DNA of 50,339 bases from Roseiarcus sp031367195. GTDB taxonomy: Bacteria > Pseudomonadota > Alphaproteobacteria > Rhizobiales > Beijerinckiaceae. The stretch is taken from positions 1 through 50,339 of the forward strand of contig JANLPL010000137.1 of assembly GCA_031367195.1 (NCBI GenBank). Reading direction: 5' to 3'. Both the position numbers and the translations under genes were made by a program. This document shows, piece after piece, positions 43,054 to 50,339 of this stretch. The notes beneath the pieces were generated by a model. That model was not told the origin of the DNA. It saw only the letters and a program-made list of their open reading frames with translations, and made no database searches. Position 1 is the stretch's first letter. Each line of letters starts with the position of its first letter.

Positions 43054-44423
43054 GGCCCGCCCGCCCCGCGTCGCGCCCGCTGAAGGCGCTGTTCGCCGAC
43101 CTCGTAAAACTGGCGCCCCCAGCGCTTTCGCAGCAAATAAGTCGTCTGACGGAGGAGGAGGCCGAGAAAATCTACTATGATTGGTCGCTGTGGGCGCGCG
43201 AGGATCAGCGCACGCCCACAGGAGACTGGGTTTATTGGTTGATCCTGGCCGGCCGCGGCGCGGGCAAGACCCGCACGGGGGCGGAGACCGTGCGGGCCTG
43301 GGCGCGCGATTATCCGCTCGTCAACATGATCGGCGCGACGCGGCACGACGCGCGCGAAATCATGGTGACGGGCGAGTCCGGGGTGCTGGCGGTCTGCCCG
43401 CCTTCGGAGCGGCCGGTTTTCAAGCGCGCCTCCGACCGGCTCCAATGGCCGAACGGGGCGATCACGCAGATCTTCTCGGCGGAAGAGCCGGATCGTTTGC
43501 GCGGCAAGCAGCACATGAAACTTTGGTTGGACGAGCTTGCGGCCTGGCGCGACCCCGACGCGTTCGATCAGGCGATGCTCGGTTTGCGGCTCGGCGACAA
43601 GCCGCAGGCTATTATCACGACGACGCCGCGTCCGACGAAACTCATCAAACAACTGATCGACGACCCGAACGCCATCGTCACGCGCGGCGCCACCTTCGAC
43701 AATGCGAAGTTTCTGGCGGATGCGTTTCTCGCCCGCATTGTTGCACGCTTCGACGGACGTGCGATTGGGCGGCAGGAATTCTATGGCGAGATTGTCGAGG
43801 AGGCGCCGGGCGCGTTGTGGACGCGGGCGCTGATCGAGCGGCAACGTCTGCCCGCCGACGGGCCGGCGACCGAATATTGCGAGATCGTGATTGGCGTCGA
43901 TCCGCCGGCGCGCTCGGGCGCGAAATCCGACGAATGTGGGATTATCGCGGTCGGGCGGACCCATGGGGGAATCGTGCATGTGCTGGCCGATCTCACCAGT
44001 CAGGGCGAGACGCCCGGCCAATGGTCGGCGCGGGTTGCGGCCGCGTTTCGCCTTTACGCCGCCAATCGCGTGGTGGCCGAGATCAACAACGGCGGCGAGA
44101 TGGTGACGCAGGTGCTGCGCCAGAGCGATCCCAACCTGCCAGTGCGGCAGGTGACGGCGACGCGCGGAAAGTTTCTGCGCGCGGAGCCGATTGCGACGGC
44201 CTATGAGCGCGGGATCGTGTTCCATCGCGGAATATTCGCCAAGCTGGAGGATCAGCTTTGCACGCTGACCGCCGATTTCGATGCTCGCGCCTCCGGCTAT
44301 TCGCCCGACCGTGCGGACGCGCTGGTCTGGGCGATCGCCGATCTGATCGGGCCGGCGCCGAACCAGGCGCGCACAATGCTCGACTATTACGCGCGCGAGA
44401 TGAAAGACGATCTCAGCGCCTGA
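43050..44423 (+). CDS. Phage terminase large subunit
   Basis: The 457-residue packaging motor has an ATPase domain with Walker A LAGRGAGKTRTG (about 67-78) and Walker B MKLWLDELAAW (Asp161-Glu162), and a coupling segment IITTTPRPTKLI. The C-terminal RNase H-like nuclease has CEIVIGVDPPARSG (first Asp) and SPDRADALVWAIADL (last Asp). All core residues are present, so the motor could be active. Its last 11 bp overlap the minus-strand gene that follows. Confidence 0.95.
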   Translation: MRPARPASRPLKALFADLVKLAPPALSQQISRLTEEEAEKIYYDWSLWAREDQRTPTGDWVYWLILAGRGAGKTRTGAETVRAWARDYPLVNMIGATRHDAREIMVTGESGVLAVCPPSERPVFKRASDRLQWPNGAITQIFSAEEPDRLRGKQHMKLWLDELAAWRDPDAFDQAMLGLRLGDKPQAIITTTPRPTKLIKQLIDDPNAIVTRGATFDNAKFLADAFLARIVARFDGRAIGRQEFYGEIVEEAPGALWTRALIERQRLPADGPATEYCEIVIGVDPPARSGAKSDECGIIAVGRTHGGIVHVLADLTSQGETPGQWSARVAAAFRLYAANRVVAEINNGGEMVTQVLRQSDPNLPVRQVTATRGKFLRAEPIATAYERGIVFHRGIFAKLEDQLCTLTADFDARASGYSPDRADALVWAIADLIGPAPNQARTMLDYYAREMKDDLSA

Positions 44424-44724
44424 CGGTCGGGGGCGCCGCGAAATGCAGGGCGTCGCCGAGTTTGCGGTGGAATTCGACCGCGGTGAACTGGGCGTTGACG
44501 ACTTCGGTCTTATCGGCCCGCGGCGCGGGGCATTGCGCGTCGGGCCGCGCCACGCCATAGGCCCGCAGGCCTGCGGCGAACGCGGCTTCGAGCTTCTCAC
44601 GGGGCTGGGCGGCGGCGAAAACGTCAGTGACCCAGATATCACGGCCGGACTCGGCGACGCAGAAAGTCCAGCGGGTTTCCGCTGGCGTCGCGGCGGCGAG
44701 CAGGACGGCCAGCGCATAACGCAT
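44413..44724 (-). CDS. Small secreted protein inserted in the phage module
   Basis: This 103-residue minus-strand product starts with MRYALAVLLAAATPAETRW, a short signal peptide, then has FCVAESGRDIWVTDVFAA and ARPDAQCP with two cysteines that could form a disulphide. GAGGGAG lies 8 nt before the ATG. It sits between the terminase and protease genes, on the opposite strand, and its upstream region contains the LexA box shared with the rightward promoter. I do not recognise its function; a cargo (moron) gene is one reading. Confidence 0.65.
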   Translation of the reverse strand: MRYALAVLLAAATPAETRWTFCVAESGRDIWVTDVFAAAQPREKLEAAFAAGLRAYGVARPDAQCPAPRADKTEVVNAQFTAVEFHRKLGDALHFAAPPTVRR

Positions 44725-44783
44725 TTCGAAATCTCCCTCGCCCGCCTTAGCCAGACCGGCGCGGCGCAGCAAGCCGGGAGTTA

Positions 44784-44798
44784 GAACAAAAACAGAAC
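44784..44798. promoter_or_regulatory. LexA (SOS) box
   Basis: GAAC-AAAAACA-GAAC is an exact match to the alphaproteobacterial LexA direct-repeat site (GTTC-N7-GTTC read on the other strand). It lies in the 254-bp gap between a minus-strand gene and the rightward protease gene, 6 bp before a near-consensus -35 element, where bound LexA would occlude RNA polymerase. Confidence 0.7.
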
Positions 44799-44804
44799 AT
44801 TTGC

Positions 44805-44833
44805 TTGACCGTTTACGCCGCTGCGGCTAATAT
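44805..44833 (+). promoter_or_regulatory. Sigma-70 promoter for the head genes
   Basis: TTGACC and TAATAT are separated by exactly 17 bp, one of the best sigma-70 matches in the window. Transcription would start near 44840 and give a leader of about 140 nt before the protease/scaffold ATG at 44979. The adjacent LexA box implies SOS control. Confidence 0.7.
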
Positions 44834-44978
44834 GTGTATATTGGAGATCATGCGGGCGGCGGTGAGCCGCGGAGCCGCTCCAATCTTCCTCCCTTCGATT
44901 CTTCCTCCCCTCGATTTGACTGCGCGAGCGCCCCGGCTTTCCGCCGTGCGGCGTCGCGCTTTTTCGCCTGGAGTTGCG

Positions 44979-45896
44979 ATGCCAACGCTCAATCTGTTTC
45001 TGCCGCTGACGAAAGTCGATGTCGACGGCCGTATGGTGCATGGCGTCGCCACCGCCGAAGCGCCGGATCGCGCTGGCGAGATTTGCGACTACGACACGAC
45101 GAAACCCTATTTCGAAGCTTGGGCGAATGTCGCGCGCGAGGCGAGCGCCGGCAAGTCGCTGGGCGCGGTGCGGGCGATGCATCAGCGCATCGCCGCCGGC
45201 AAGCTGACCGACATCGCCTTCGACGACGCCGGCAAACGCATTCTGGTGTCGGCCAAGATCGTCGATGACGACGAATGGGAAAAGGTGGTCGAGGGCGTCT
45301 ATACCGGCTTCAGCCAGGGCGGCCGCTATGTGAAGCGCTGGACCGACGAGACGAACGGTCTCACCCGCTACACCGCCGATCCCTCGGAGATTTCCCTCGT
45401 CGACGTGCCCTGCCTGCCCGGCGCGACTTTCCAGGTCGTGAAGGACGGAATCGTGGAGGAGCGCGTTTTCGCGATCGAGTCCCGGACCGTAAAGTTACAG
45501 CAATCGTCAGCGCCAAGGTCTGATGCGCCGCCGCCGCCTCCTGAGGCGCCGCAGACTTCCTCCTCCCCGGCGCTGGCGAAGGCCGCGCTCGCTCTCGCGA
45601 GCGCGGCCGACAAATTGGAGAAGGCGATCGAAGAGAATTCGCGCCTTCGCGCGGCGCTCGGCTTCGTGACGCCGCAACTCAACGCGCTCGCCAAACGCAT
45701 CGCCGAACTCGAGGCCCAACCTGTTGCCCCAAAGGCGGCGCTGCGCGCGCCGCCACGCGAATGGGACGGCGGCCACGACAGCCGTCCGGGCGGTGTCGAA
45801 ACGGCGATCAAGACGCTGAGCGAGCTGCCGGAGAAGGAGCGCACGATGGCGCTGATGAAGGTGAGCCTCGCCAACCCGCGCGACATGCGGCTCTAG
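44979..45896 (+). CDS. Putative prohead protease/scaffold protein (XkdF-like)
   Basis: The 305-residue protein has an N-terminal domain (about 1-165) of the kind found in phage XkdF-type serine proteases: GVATAEAPDRAGEICDYD, LGAVRAMHQRIAAGKL, YTGFSQGGRYVKRW, and DPSEISLVDVPCLPGATF. A Pro/Ser linker and a long coiled coil (about 205-270) follow, as expected for a fused scaffold. I chose the ATG at 44979 (GGAG 6 nt upstream); an in-frame ATG at 44850 just after the promoter would add 43 residues. It precedes the capsid gene by a 232-bp gap without another gene. Confidence 0.72.
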   Translation: MPTLNLFLPLTKVDVDGRMVHGVATAEAPDRAGEICDYDTTKPYFEAWANVAREASAGKSLGAVRAMHQRIAAGKLTDIAFDDAGKRILVSAKIVDDDEWEKVVEGVYTGFSQGGRYVKRWTDETNGLTRYTADPSEISLVDVPCLPGATFQVVKDGIVEERVFAIESRTVKLQQSSAPRSDAPPPPPEAPQTSSSPALAKAALALASAADKLEKAIEENSRLRAALGFVTPQLNALAKRIAELEAQPVAPKAALRAPPREWDGGHDSRPGGVETAIKTLSELPEKERTMALMKVSLANPRDMRL

Positions 45897-46128
45897 GACG
45901 CGGATTGGCGCTCCACGCATATTGATTGTTCGTTGAACACAACCTGGTTGTCTGGTGAAGAGCTTGAAGCGGCGCTTCGCTATCGGAACCCTGCATCCGG
46001 CCGTACGCCGCGTCGCTTCGGCGCTCGACTTTTCTCTACCGCGAAAGCGACATCGTTCCAACTCCCGCACTCGCGGCGAACCCCCGCGTCCTCCGACGCA
46101 TTGCCTCCTCACGTCACAGGAACCCCGC

Positions 46129-47616
46129 ATGTCCCTCGCCGCCCTGACGCAAGAAACGCTTGATTTGATGAAAGCTTCCCTCGCCAAAAACGTCACGCTT
46201 TCCACCGGCCTCAGCGCTTACGATTTGCAGGCGCCGGCGAAGAACCTGTTTCCGGTCATCACGCCGTTGCGCAATTCGCTGCCGCGCGTGCAGCGCCAGA
46301 ACCCCGGCGACGCCGCGCGCTGGAGAACGATCGCTTCCATCACCGGCTCGGGCTACGACGCCATGGGCTGGGTGCCGGAAGGCCAGCGCACGGCCAGCAT
46401 GAGCTATACGGCGACGCCGATGGTGGCGCCTTATGTCACGCTCGGCGAGGAAGACACCGTCACCTTTGAAGCCGAAGCCGCCGCGATGGGCTACGAAGAC
46501 GTCAACTCGACGGCGACGCTGCGCCTGTTGCAGAAGACCATGCGCAAGGAGGAGATCGCGCTGCTCGGCGGCAATGTCTCGGTTGCGTTGGGAACGCCGC
46601 CGGCGCCGCTGCTTTCCTCTATCGGAGCGGGCGCAACGCTTCCCGCCGCCACTTATTCCGTGATCGTGGTCGCGCTCGCGTTCGAGGGATATCGCAATTC
46701 CTCGATCAGCGGCGGCGTGGCGACGACCAAACTCATCACCGGCAACGACGGCAACACCTATACGCTGAACGGCGGCTCCTCGATGCGCAGCGCCAACGCC
46801 ACCCAGGCGGTGACGCTCGGCCAGACCCTTTCGGCCACGGTCTCTCTGGTCAACGGCGCGGTCGCCTACGCCTGGTTCGTCGGCGCGGCCGGATCGGAAA
46901 CCTTGCAAGCGATCACGACCATCAACAGCGCGACCTTCGCCGCGCCGTTGTTGACCGGTCAGCAGCTTGCCTCGACGATCTCCGCCGACAATTCGCGCAA
47001 CGCCAGCCTGGCCTTCGACGGTCTGCTGAGCGTCGGCTTCAATCCCGCCAACAACGCCTATGTGCAGTCGTTGGCGACGGGACAGGCGGGTACGGGATCC
47101 TTCCTGACGTCATCGGGCCGCGGCTCGGTGATCGAGATCGACAATATGCTGGTGCAGATGTGGAACATCTCTCGCATCTCGCCGACCGTGTTGTATGTCA
47201 ACACGCAAGAGCAGAAAAACATCAGCGCCAAGTGCCTGAGCAGCACCAGCGGTCCTTTGCTGCGCTACAACATCGACGCCGGGGCGCAAGGCGGCAGTCC
47301 TTACGGCATCTCCGCTTCCGGCGTCGTCCGCTGGTACTACAATCCGTTCAGCGTCGATGGCGGTTTCGACATCCCGATCAAGGTTCATCCCGATCTGCCG
47401 CCGGGCACCATCCTGGCGCTGTGCGAGCGGCTGCCGGTTTGGTATCAATCCAATCAGGTTCCCAATGTCGCGGAAGTCCTGACCCGGCGCGACTATTATC
47501 GGGTCGATTGGCCGCTGCGCACCCGTCGGCGCGAATATGGCGTTTACACCGAGGAGGTGTTGGCGGTTTACGCGCCGTTCGGCGTCGGCGTACTCACCAA
47601 TATCGGCAACGGTTAA
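46129..47616 (+). CDS. Phage major capsid protein
   Basis: The 495-residue protein starts with helical segments and FPVITPLRNSLPRVQRQNPG. The middle (about 165-310) is a Gly/Ser/Thr/Val-rich stretch with beta-sandwich character (YSVIVVALAFEGYRNSSISG; ATVSLVNGAVAYAWFVGAAG). It then returns to capsid-like sequence (EIDNMLVQMWNISRISPTVL, VNTQEQKNISAKCL). Its position after the protease gene and before the connector fits an HK97-fold capsid protein with an inserted Ig-like surface domain. AGGA lies 8 nt before the ATG. Confidence 0.75.
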   Translation: MSLAALTQETLDLMKASLAKNVTLSTGLSAYDLQAPAKNLFPVITPLRNSLPRVQRQNPGDAARWRTIASITGSGYDAMGWVPEGQRTASMSYTATPMVAPYVTLGEEDTVTFEAEAAAMGYEDVNSTATLRLLQKTMRKEEIALLGGNVSVALGTPPAPLLSSIGAGATLPAATYSVIVVALAFEGYRNSSISGGVATTKLITGNDGNTYTLNGGSSMRSANATQAVTLGQTLSATVSLVNGAVAYAWFVGAAGSETLQAITTINSATFAAPLLTGQQLASTISADNSRNASLAFDGLLSVGFNPANNAYVQSLATGQAGTGSFLTSSGRGSVIEIDNMLVQMWNISRISPTVLYVNTQEQKNISAKCLSSTSGPLLRYNIDAGAQGGSPYGISASGVVRWYYNPFSVDGGFDIPIKVHPDLPPGTILALCERLPVWYQSNQVPNVAEVLTRRDYYRVDWPLRTRRREYGVYTEEVLAVYAPFGVGVLTNIGNG

Positions 47617-47668
47617 TTGGCGCGACGGCGCCGCCGGCGCCGTCGTTTCTCACAGAATCGGGGCTTCG

Positions 47669-48490
47669 ATGTCTGCTTACGACCTCACGACGCTCGCCAA
47701 CGTGAAGGCGTGGTTGGGCCTGCACGCCCAACCGACTCCCAGCGATGCGATTTTGAGTTCGCTGGTCACGACGGCGAGCCGTACGATCTACGCCATATTA
47801 AGCCGGCGGTCGTTGCTGCCGGGCAGCTATACCGAGACGATCGACATCGAGAGTGACCGGGTCTATCTCGCCAACTGGCCGGTCATGCAAGTCAACTCAG
47901 TCATTCTTGAGGGCCTCGTTGTGCCTCCGGCGACACCCGCTAGCGTGCAGAGCTCGATCGGCTATCTGCTGCAACCGACCGACGGCGCGCCGCCGGGACG
48001 GCAGCAGGCGCTCGATCTGTTCGGGCGCCGCTATCACCGAATGCGCCAAGGCCTGGTTGTTTCCTATCAGGCGGGATACGCCGTCCAGGGCGAAGTCTGG
48101 ACGACGCCCTCCGCGGCGCCTTTTCAGGTGACGGCGGCGGGGCCGTTCGGCGCGTGGGCCAGCGACCTCGGGGTCGTTTACGCCAGTTCGGGAACATCGC
48201 TTCTCGCCGTCAAGGGCGCACCGGCGTCCGGACAATATTGGGTCTCTAACGGCGTCTATCGCTTGAGCCCGGCAGACGCCGGCGCCGCCATTTCGATCTC
48301 CTACGGATATGTGCCGCAGGATCTCGTTCAGGCCGCGACCGAACTCGCCGCCGAACGCTTCCGCGCCAGCGAGCGTATCGGCTTGCGCTCGAAGTCGCTC
48401 GGGGGACAAGAGACCATCTCCTACGACGTCTCAGGGCTGTCCGCCTCGGTTCTCGCCCTGATTGCGCCCTACCGACGATCGGCTCTTTGA
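47669..48490 (+). CDS. Putative phage head-tail connector protein
   Basis: The 273-residue product begins SAYDLTTLANVKAWLGLHAQ and continues LSSLVTTASRTIYAILSRRS, the helical pattern of gp6-like connector proteins. It ends with DLVQAATELAAERFRASERI. The middle (about 90-215) is richer in beta strands and Gly/Ala than usual for this small family, so the protein is longer than common gp6 connectors. Its stop overlaps the next start. Confidence 0.65.
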   Translation: MSAYDLTTLANVKAWLGLHAQPTPSDAILSSLVTTASRTIYAILSRRSLLPGSYTETIDIESDRVYLANWPVMQVNSVILEGLVVPPATPASVQSSIGYLLQPTDGAPPGRQQALDLFGRRYHRMRQGLVVSYQAGYAVQGEVWTTPSAAPFQVTAAGPFGAWASDLGVVYASSGTSLLAVKGAPASGQYWVSNGVYRLSPADAGAAISISYGYVPQDLVQAATELAAERFRASERIGLRSKSLGGQETISYDVSGLSASVLALIAPYRRSAL

Positions 48491-48975
48491 TGTTCGCCAC
48501 TCTCGAAGGCGCGGAGGCGCTCGACCAACAACTCGCCGCTTTGCCGGCTAACCTGCTGGCTCGGCTTGAAGCCAAGGCGCGCGATCTCGCCGCCGCGCTT
48601 GCGACCAAGGTGCGCGAGGAAAAGCTTTCCGGCCAGTCGTTACAATCACGGTCCGGCGCCTTGAAGGCGTCAATCGGCGCGGAGATTTCGCTCGACGGCT
48701 CCGGGCTCAACGCGACCGTTGGTTCGTTTGGCGATGTCAAATACGCGGCCATTCAGGAATATGGCGGACGCACCGGGGCGCATGAAATATTGTCCGCCAA
48801 GGGGCGGGCCCTGGCCTTCATGGTCGGCGGTGCAGCCCGATTTGCAAGACGCGTGCAACATCCGGGCTCCGTGATCCCCGCCCACAACTACCTGCTCAGC
48901 AGCCTGGACGAATCGCGCGATAATATTGTCGCCGACCTCGCAAGCGCCGCCAATGAGGCCTGGAGCGCCAGATGA
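48490..48975 (+). CDS. HK97 gp10-like tail-completion protein
   Basis: The 161-residue protein has a long N-terminal helix (LDQQLAALPANLLARLEAKA) and the signature SRSGALKASIGAEI, then KYAAIQEYGGRTGAHEI and IPAHNYLLSSLDES, typical of gp10/minor tail completion proteins. It overlaps both neighbours by a few bases, as in compact phage operons. Confidence 0.75.
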   Translation: MFATLEGAEALDQQLAALPANLLARLEAKARDLAAALATKVREEKLSGQSLQSRSGALKASIGAEISLDGSGLNATVGSFGDVKYAAIQEYGGRTGAHEILSAKGRALAFMVGGAARFARRVQHPGSVIPAHNYLLSSLDESRDNIVADLASAANEAWSAR

Positions 48976-49406
48976 GTCGAGAAGCCGCCTTCTGCGCGCT
49001 GTTCACGCGCGTCTGCGCCGCCTATGACTGGGGCCTCGCCTCGCGGCGCATGAAATTGTGGAGCGAGGCGCCAGCGAACTTGCGGCCTGCCTTGTTTCAG
49101 CTCGAGTCCGGTCCCGAGACCTACCAATGGAGTTCGTCGGCGACGCCCCAGCGCACCTTTGAGGCAAAGCTCTTTCTCTATTTCGACGCGCGCGACCCGG
49201 CGATTCCAGGCGCGTGCAGGATGAATGAAGCGCTCGATGCGCTCGACGCGGCGCTGGCTCCAACGGGCCTCGATCTCGCCAAAGGTCGGCAAACGCTGGG
49301 CGGGACCGTGCATGATTGCAGAATCGTTGGTGTGCCCGTGCGCGACACCGGCGATCTCGACGGCGACGGTCTGGCCGTGGTGAGTGTCCGCTTGATTGGC
49401 CCCTGA
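48972..49406 (+). CDS. Putative phage tail terminator-like protein
   Basis: The 144-residue protein follows the gp10-like gene with a 4-bp overlap. FALFTRVCAAYDWG-like start, RPALFQLESGPETYQWSS, FEAKLFLYFDARDPAIPG and MNEALDALDAALAP resemble tail-terminator proteins that cap the tail tube (family DUF-type, gpU-like). The assignment leans on position and size. Confidence 0.6.
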   Translation: MSREAAFCALFTRVCAAYDWGLASRRMKLWSEAPANLRPALFQLESGPETYQWSSSATPQRTFEAKLFLYFDARDPAIPGACRMNEALDALDAALAPTGLDLAKGRQTLGGTVHDCRIVGVPVRDTGDLDGDGLAVVSVRLIGP

Positions 49407-49453
49407 CGCTTTGCCGATCGCCTATTTCCGACCCGTTTCCAAAGGACAATCTC

Positions 49454-50339
49454 ATGCCATCAGGGGGCGTCGAAACGCCGATCCCGGAATCGATGTTCGC
49501 CCGCCTGGCATCGGCGACGCGCTACGTCATATCCGGGGCCGGGCCGGCAAGCTGGTTTGGGCCGCTGCAACCGCTGGCGCCCCAGGCGCCGGCGGAGGTG
49601 AAGGGGCGCCAATGGGACTATCCGTTTGGCGTCAATATCAACTATATTCCGCGCTCGGAGAGCGCGCTTTCGTTCGACAATCTGCGGTCGTTGGCTGACG
49701 CGCTGCCATTGCTGCGCGCGGTGATCGAGACACGCAAGGATCAGATCGCCGCGCTCAACTGGACGATCCGCGCCCGCGATCCGCGCAACGCCGAGGCCGC
49801 CGCCCGTCGCTGCGAGTCCGCTCGCGCGTTTTTCGTAACGCCCGACCGACGTCATGATTTCGCGACCTGGTTGCGGATTCTGATCGAAGACATGCTGGTG
49901 ATCGACGCGGCCTGCGTCTATCCCCGCTACACCCGTTCCGGCGCGCTCTATTCGCTCGACGTGATCGACGGCGCCAACATCAAGCCGTTGATTGGCGAGG
50001 ACGGCCGTTCGCCAGAGGCGCCCGGCGCCGCCTATCAACAAGTCCTGCACGGCGTGCCCGCCGCCGATTTCTCGGCTGACGAGTTGCTCTATCTGCCCCG
50101 CAACGTGCGCTCGCATCGGCTCTATGGCATGAGCCCGGTCGAGCAAATCGCGTTGACGATCAACATCGCGTTGCGGCGCGAGCAGGCGACGCTCGAATAC
50201 TACAACACCGGCTCGATCCCCGATTCCTTCGCCACGCTGCCAAAGGATTGGACGGTCGATCAAATTAGGCAGTTTCAGGACTACTTTGATGCGCTGATGA
50301 GCGGCAATCTCGCGCGCCGGCGCATGGTCAAATTCATGC
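49454..50339 (+). CDS. Phage portal protein (partial, cut by the window edge)
   Basis: An ATG with AAAGGA 7 nt upstream opens a frame that stays open to the window edge (295 codons). It reads YPFGVNINYIPRSESALSFD, LPLLRAVIETRKDQIAALNW, a Trp/Arg-rich stretch, LRILIEDMLVIDAACVYPRY, YLPRNVRSHRLYGMSPVEQI and YYNTGSIPDSFATLPKDWT. The RSHRLYGMSPVEQ region and the helical DAL..LR..I..R.D pattern are typical of portals, the ring through which DNA enters the head. Its position downstream of capsid and connector genes is unusual. Confidence 0.85.
   Translation, partial: MPSGGVETPIPESMFARLASATRYVISGAGPASWFGPLQPLAPQAPAEVKGRQWDYPFGVNINYIPRSESALSFDNLRSLADALPLLRAVIETRKDQIAALNWTIRARDPRNAEAAARRCESARAFFVTPDRRHDFATWLRILIEDMLVIDAACVYPRYTRSGALYSLDVIDGANIKPLIGEDGRSPEAPGAAYQQVLHGVPAADFSADELLYLPRNVRSHRLYGMSPVEQIALTINIALRREQATLEYYNTGSIPDSFATLPKDWTVDQIRQFQDYFDALMSGNLARRRMVKFM

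Larger units (their letters stand above)
42634..50339 (+). mobile_element. Prophage head-morphogenesis module (runs off the right edge)
   Basis: From 42634 onward consecutive genes encode terminase small and large subunits, a protease/scaffold protein, the major capsid protein, a connector, two tail-completion proteins and a portal protein. No integrase, repressor, lysis gene or attachment site is visible on the left side; the module begins about 160 bp after a host-like gene. The portal comes last instead of following the terminase. It is either the left end of a prophage whose control genes lie beyond the window, or a domesticated head module. Confidence 0.85.

Noticed and set aside
42634..50339. 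Gene transfer agent cluster of the Rhodobacter type
   Set aside because: The order (portal after capsid, no adjacent portal to the terminase) and the protease/scaffold form do not match the known RcGTA layout.

Overview
The window is GC-rich, densely coded chromosomal DNA from an alphaproteobacterium, most likely of the order Hyphomicrobiales (Rhizobiales). The indications are a phosphatidylcholine synthase of the rhizobial CDP-alcohol type, an F1 ATPase operon (atpHAGDC) with no F0 genes beside it, a remnant of a rhizobial-type porin, a LexA box of the alphaproteobacterial direct-repeat form (GAAC-N7-GAAC), and dispersed intergenic palindromes of a kind common in this order. The species cannot be fixed from the sequence alone. 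No rRNA, tRNA or CRISPR array was seen.

Layout. 1-3.4 kb: a small secreted protein, a 2OG-Fe(II) oxygenase, ruvX, a small hypothetical gene and a flavin amine oxidase. 3.5-6.7 kb: a dihydroorotase-like gene that lacks metal-binding histidines, plsY and dprA. 6.7-7.3 kb: a scar made of the C-terminal stump of a repeat-rich surface protein and part of an IS110-type transposase. 7.3-9.6 kb: yjbR, trpB and trpF. 9.7-13.5 kb: a CUT2-type sugar ABC transporter. 13.6-15.6 kb: pcs and a divergent ubiquinone hydroxylase. 15.6-24.3 kb: the envelope block frr-uppS-cdsA-dxr-rseP-bamA-lpxD, all on the minus strand. 24.5-26.9 kb: a plcP-like phosphoesterase with an agt-like glycosyltransferase (the phospholipid-to-glycolipid remodelling pair), then a conserved hypothetical gene. 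27-31.8 kb: an AT-rich island with a promoter-like site, a palindromic repeat, soxA, soxG and a DUF429 gene. 31.9-33.5 kb: an MlaD-like gene and an ArsR-type regulator with a perfect operator palindrome. 33.8-38.7 kb: atpHAGDC. 38.7-42.5 kb: a porin pseudogene, a second copy of the palindromic repeat, a terminator, a form II CoxL-like oxidoreductase and a coiled-coil membrane protein. 42.6 kb to the right edge: a tailed-phage head module (terminase small and large subunits, protease/scaffold, major capsid protein, connector, two tail-completion proteins, and a portal gene cut by the window edge).

How the genes work together. The minus-strand envelope block makes undecaprenyl diphosphate (uppS), CDP-diacylglycerol (cdsA) and isoprenoid precursors (dxr), and builds the outer membrane (rseP, bamA, lpxD). 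plsY, pcs, plcP and agt extend the lipid theme elsewhere in the window. Several gene sets that are usually complete are broken here: the pyrC-like gene has no pyrB, dprA has no topA, trpFB has no trpA, soxAG has no soxBD, and a CoxL-like subunit stands without its small and medium partners. Together with the IS and adhesin remnants this points to repeated local rearrangement.

The most noteworthy signal is in the phage module. An exact GAAC-N7-GAAC LexA box sits 6 bp upstream of a near-consensus sigma-70 promoter that reads into the protease and capsid genes. This suggests that head genes are under direct SOS control. The module also has an unusual order, with the portal gene last, and an inserted minus-strand gene for a secreted protein.
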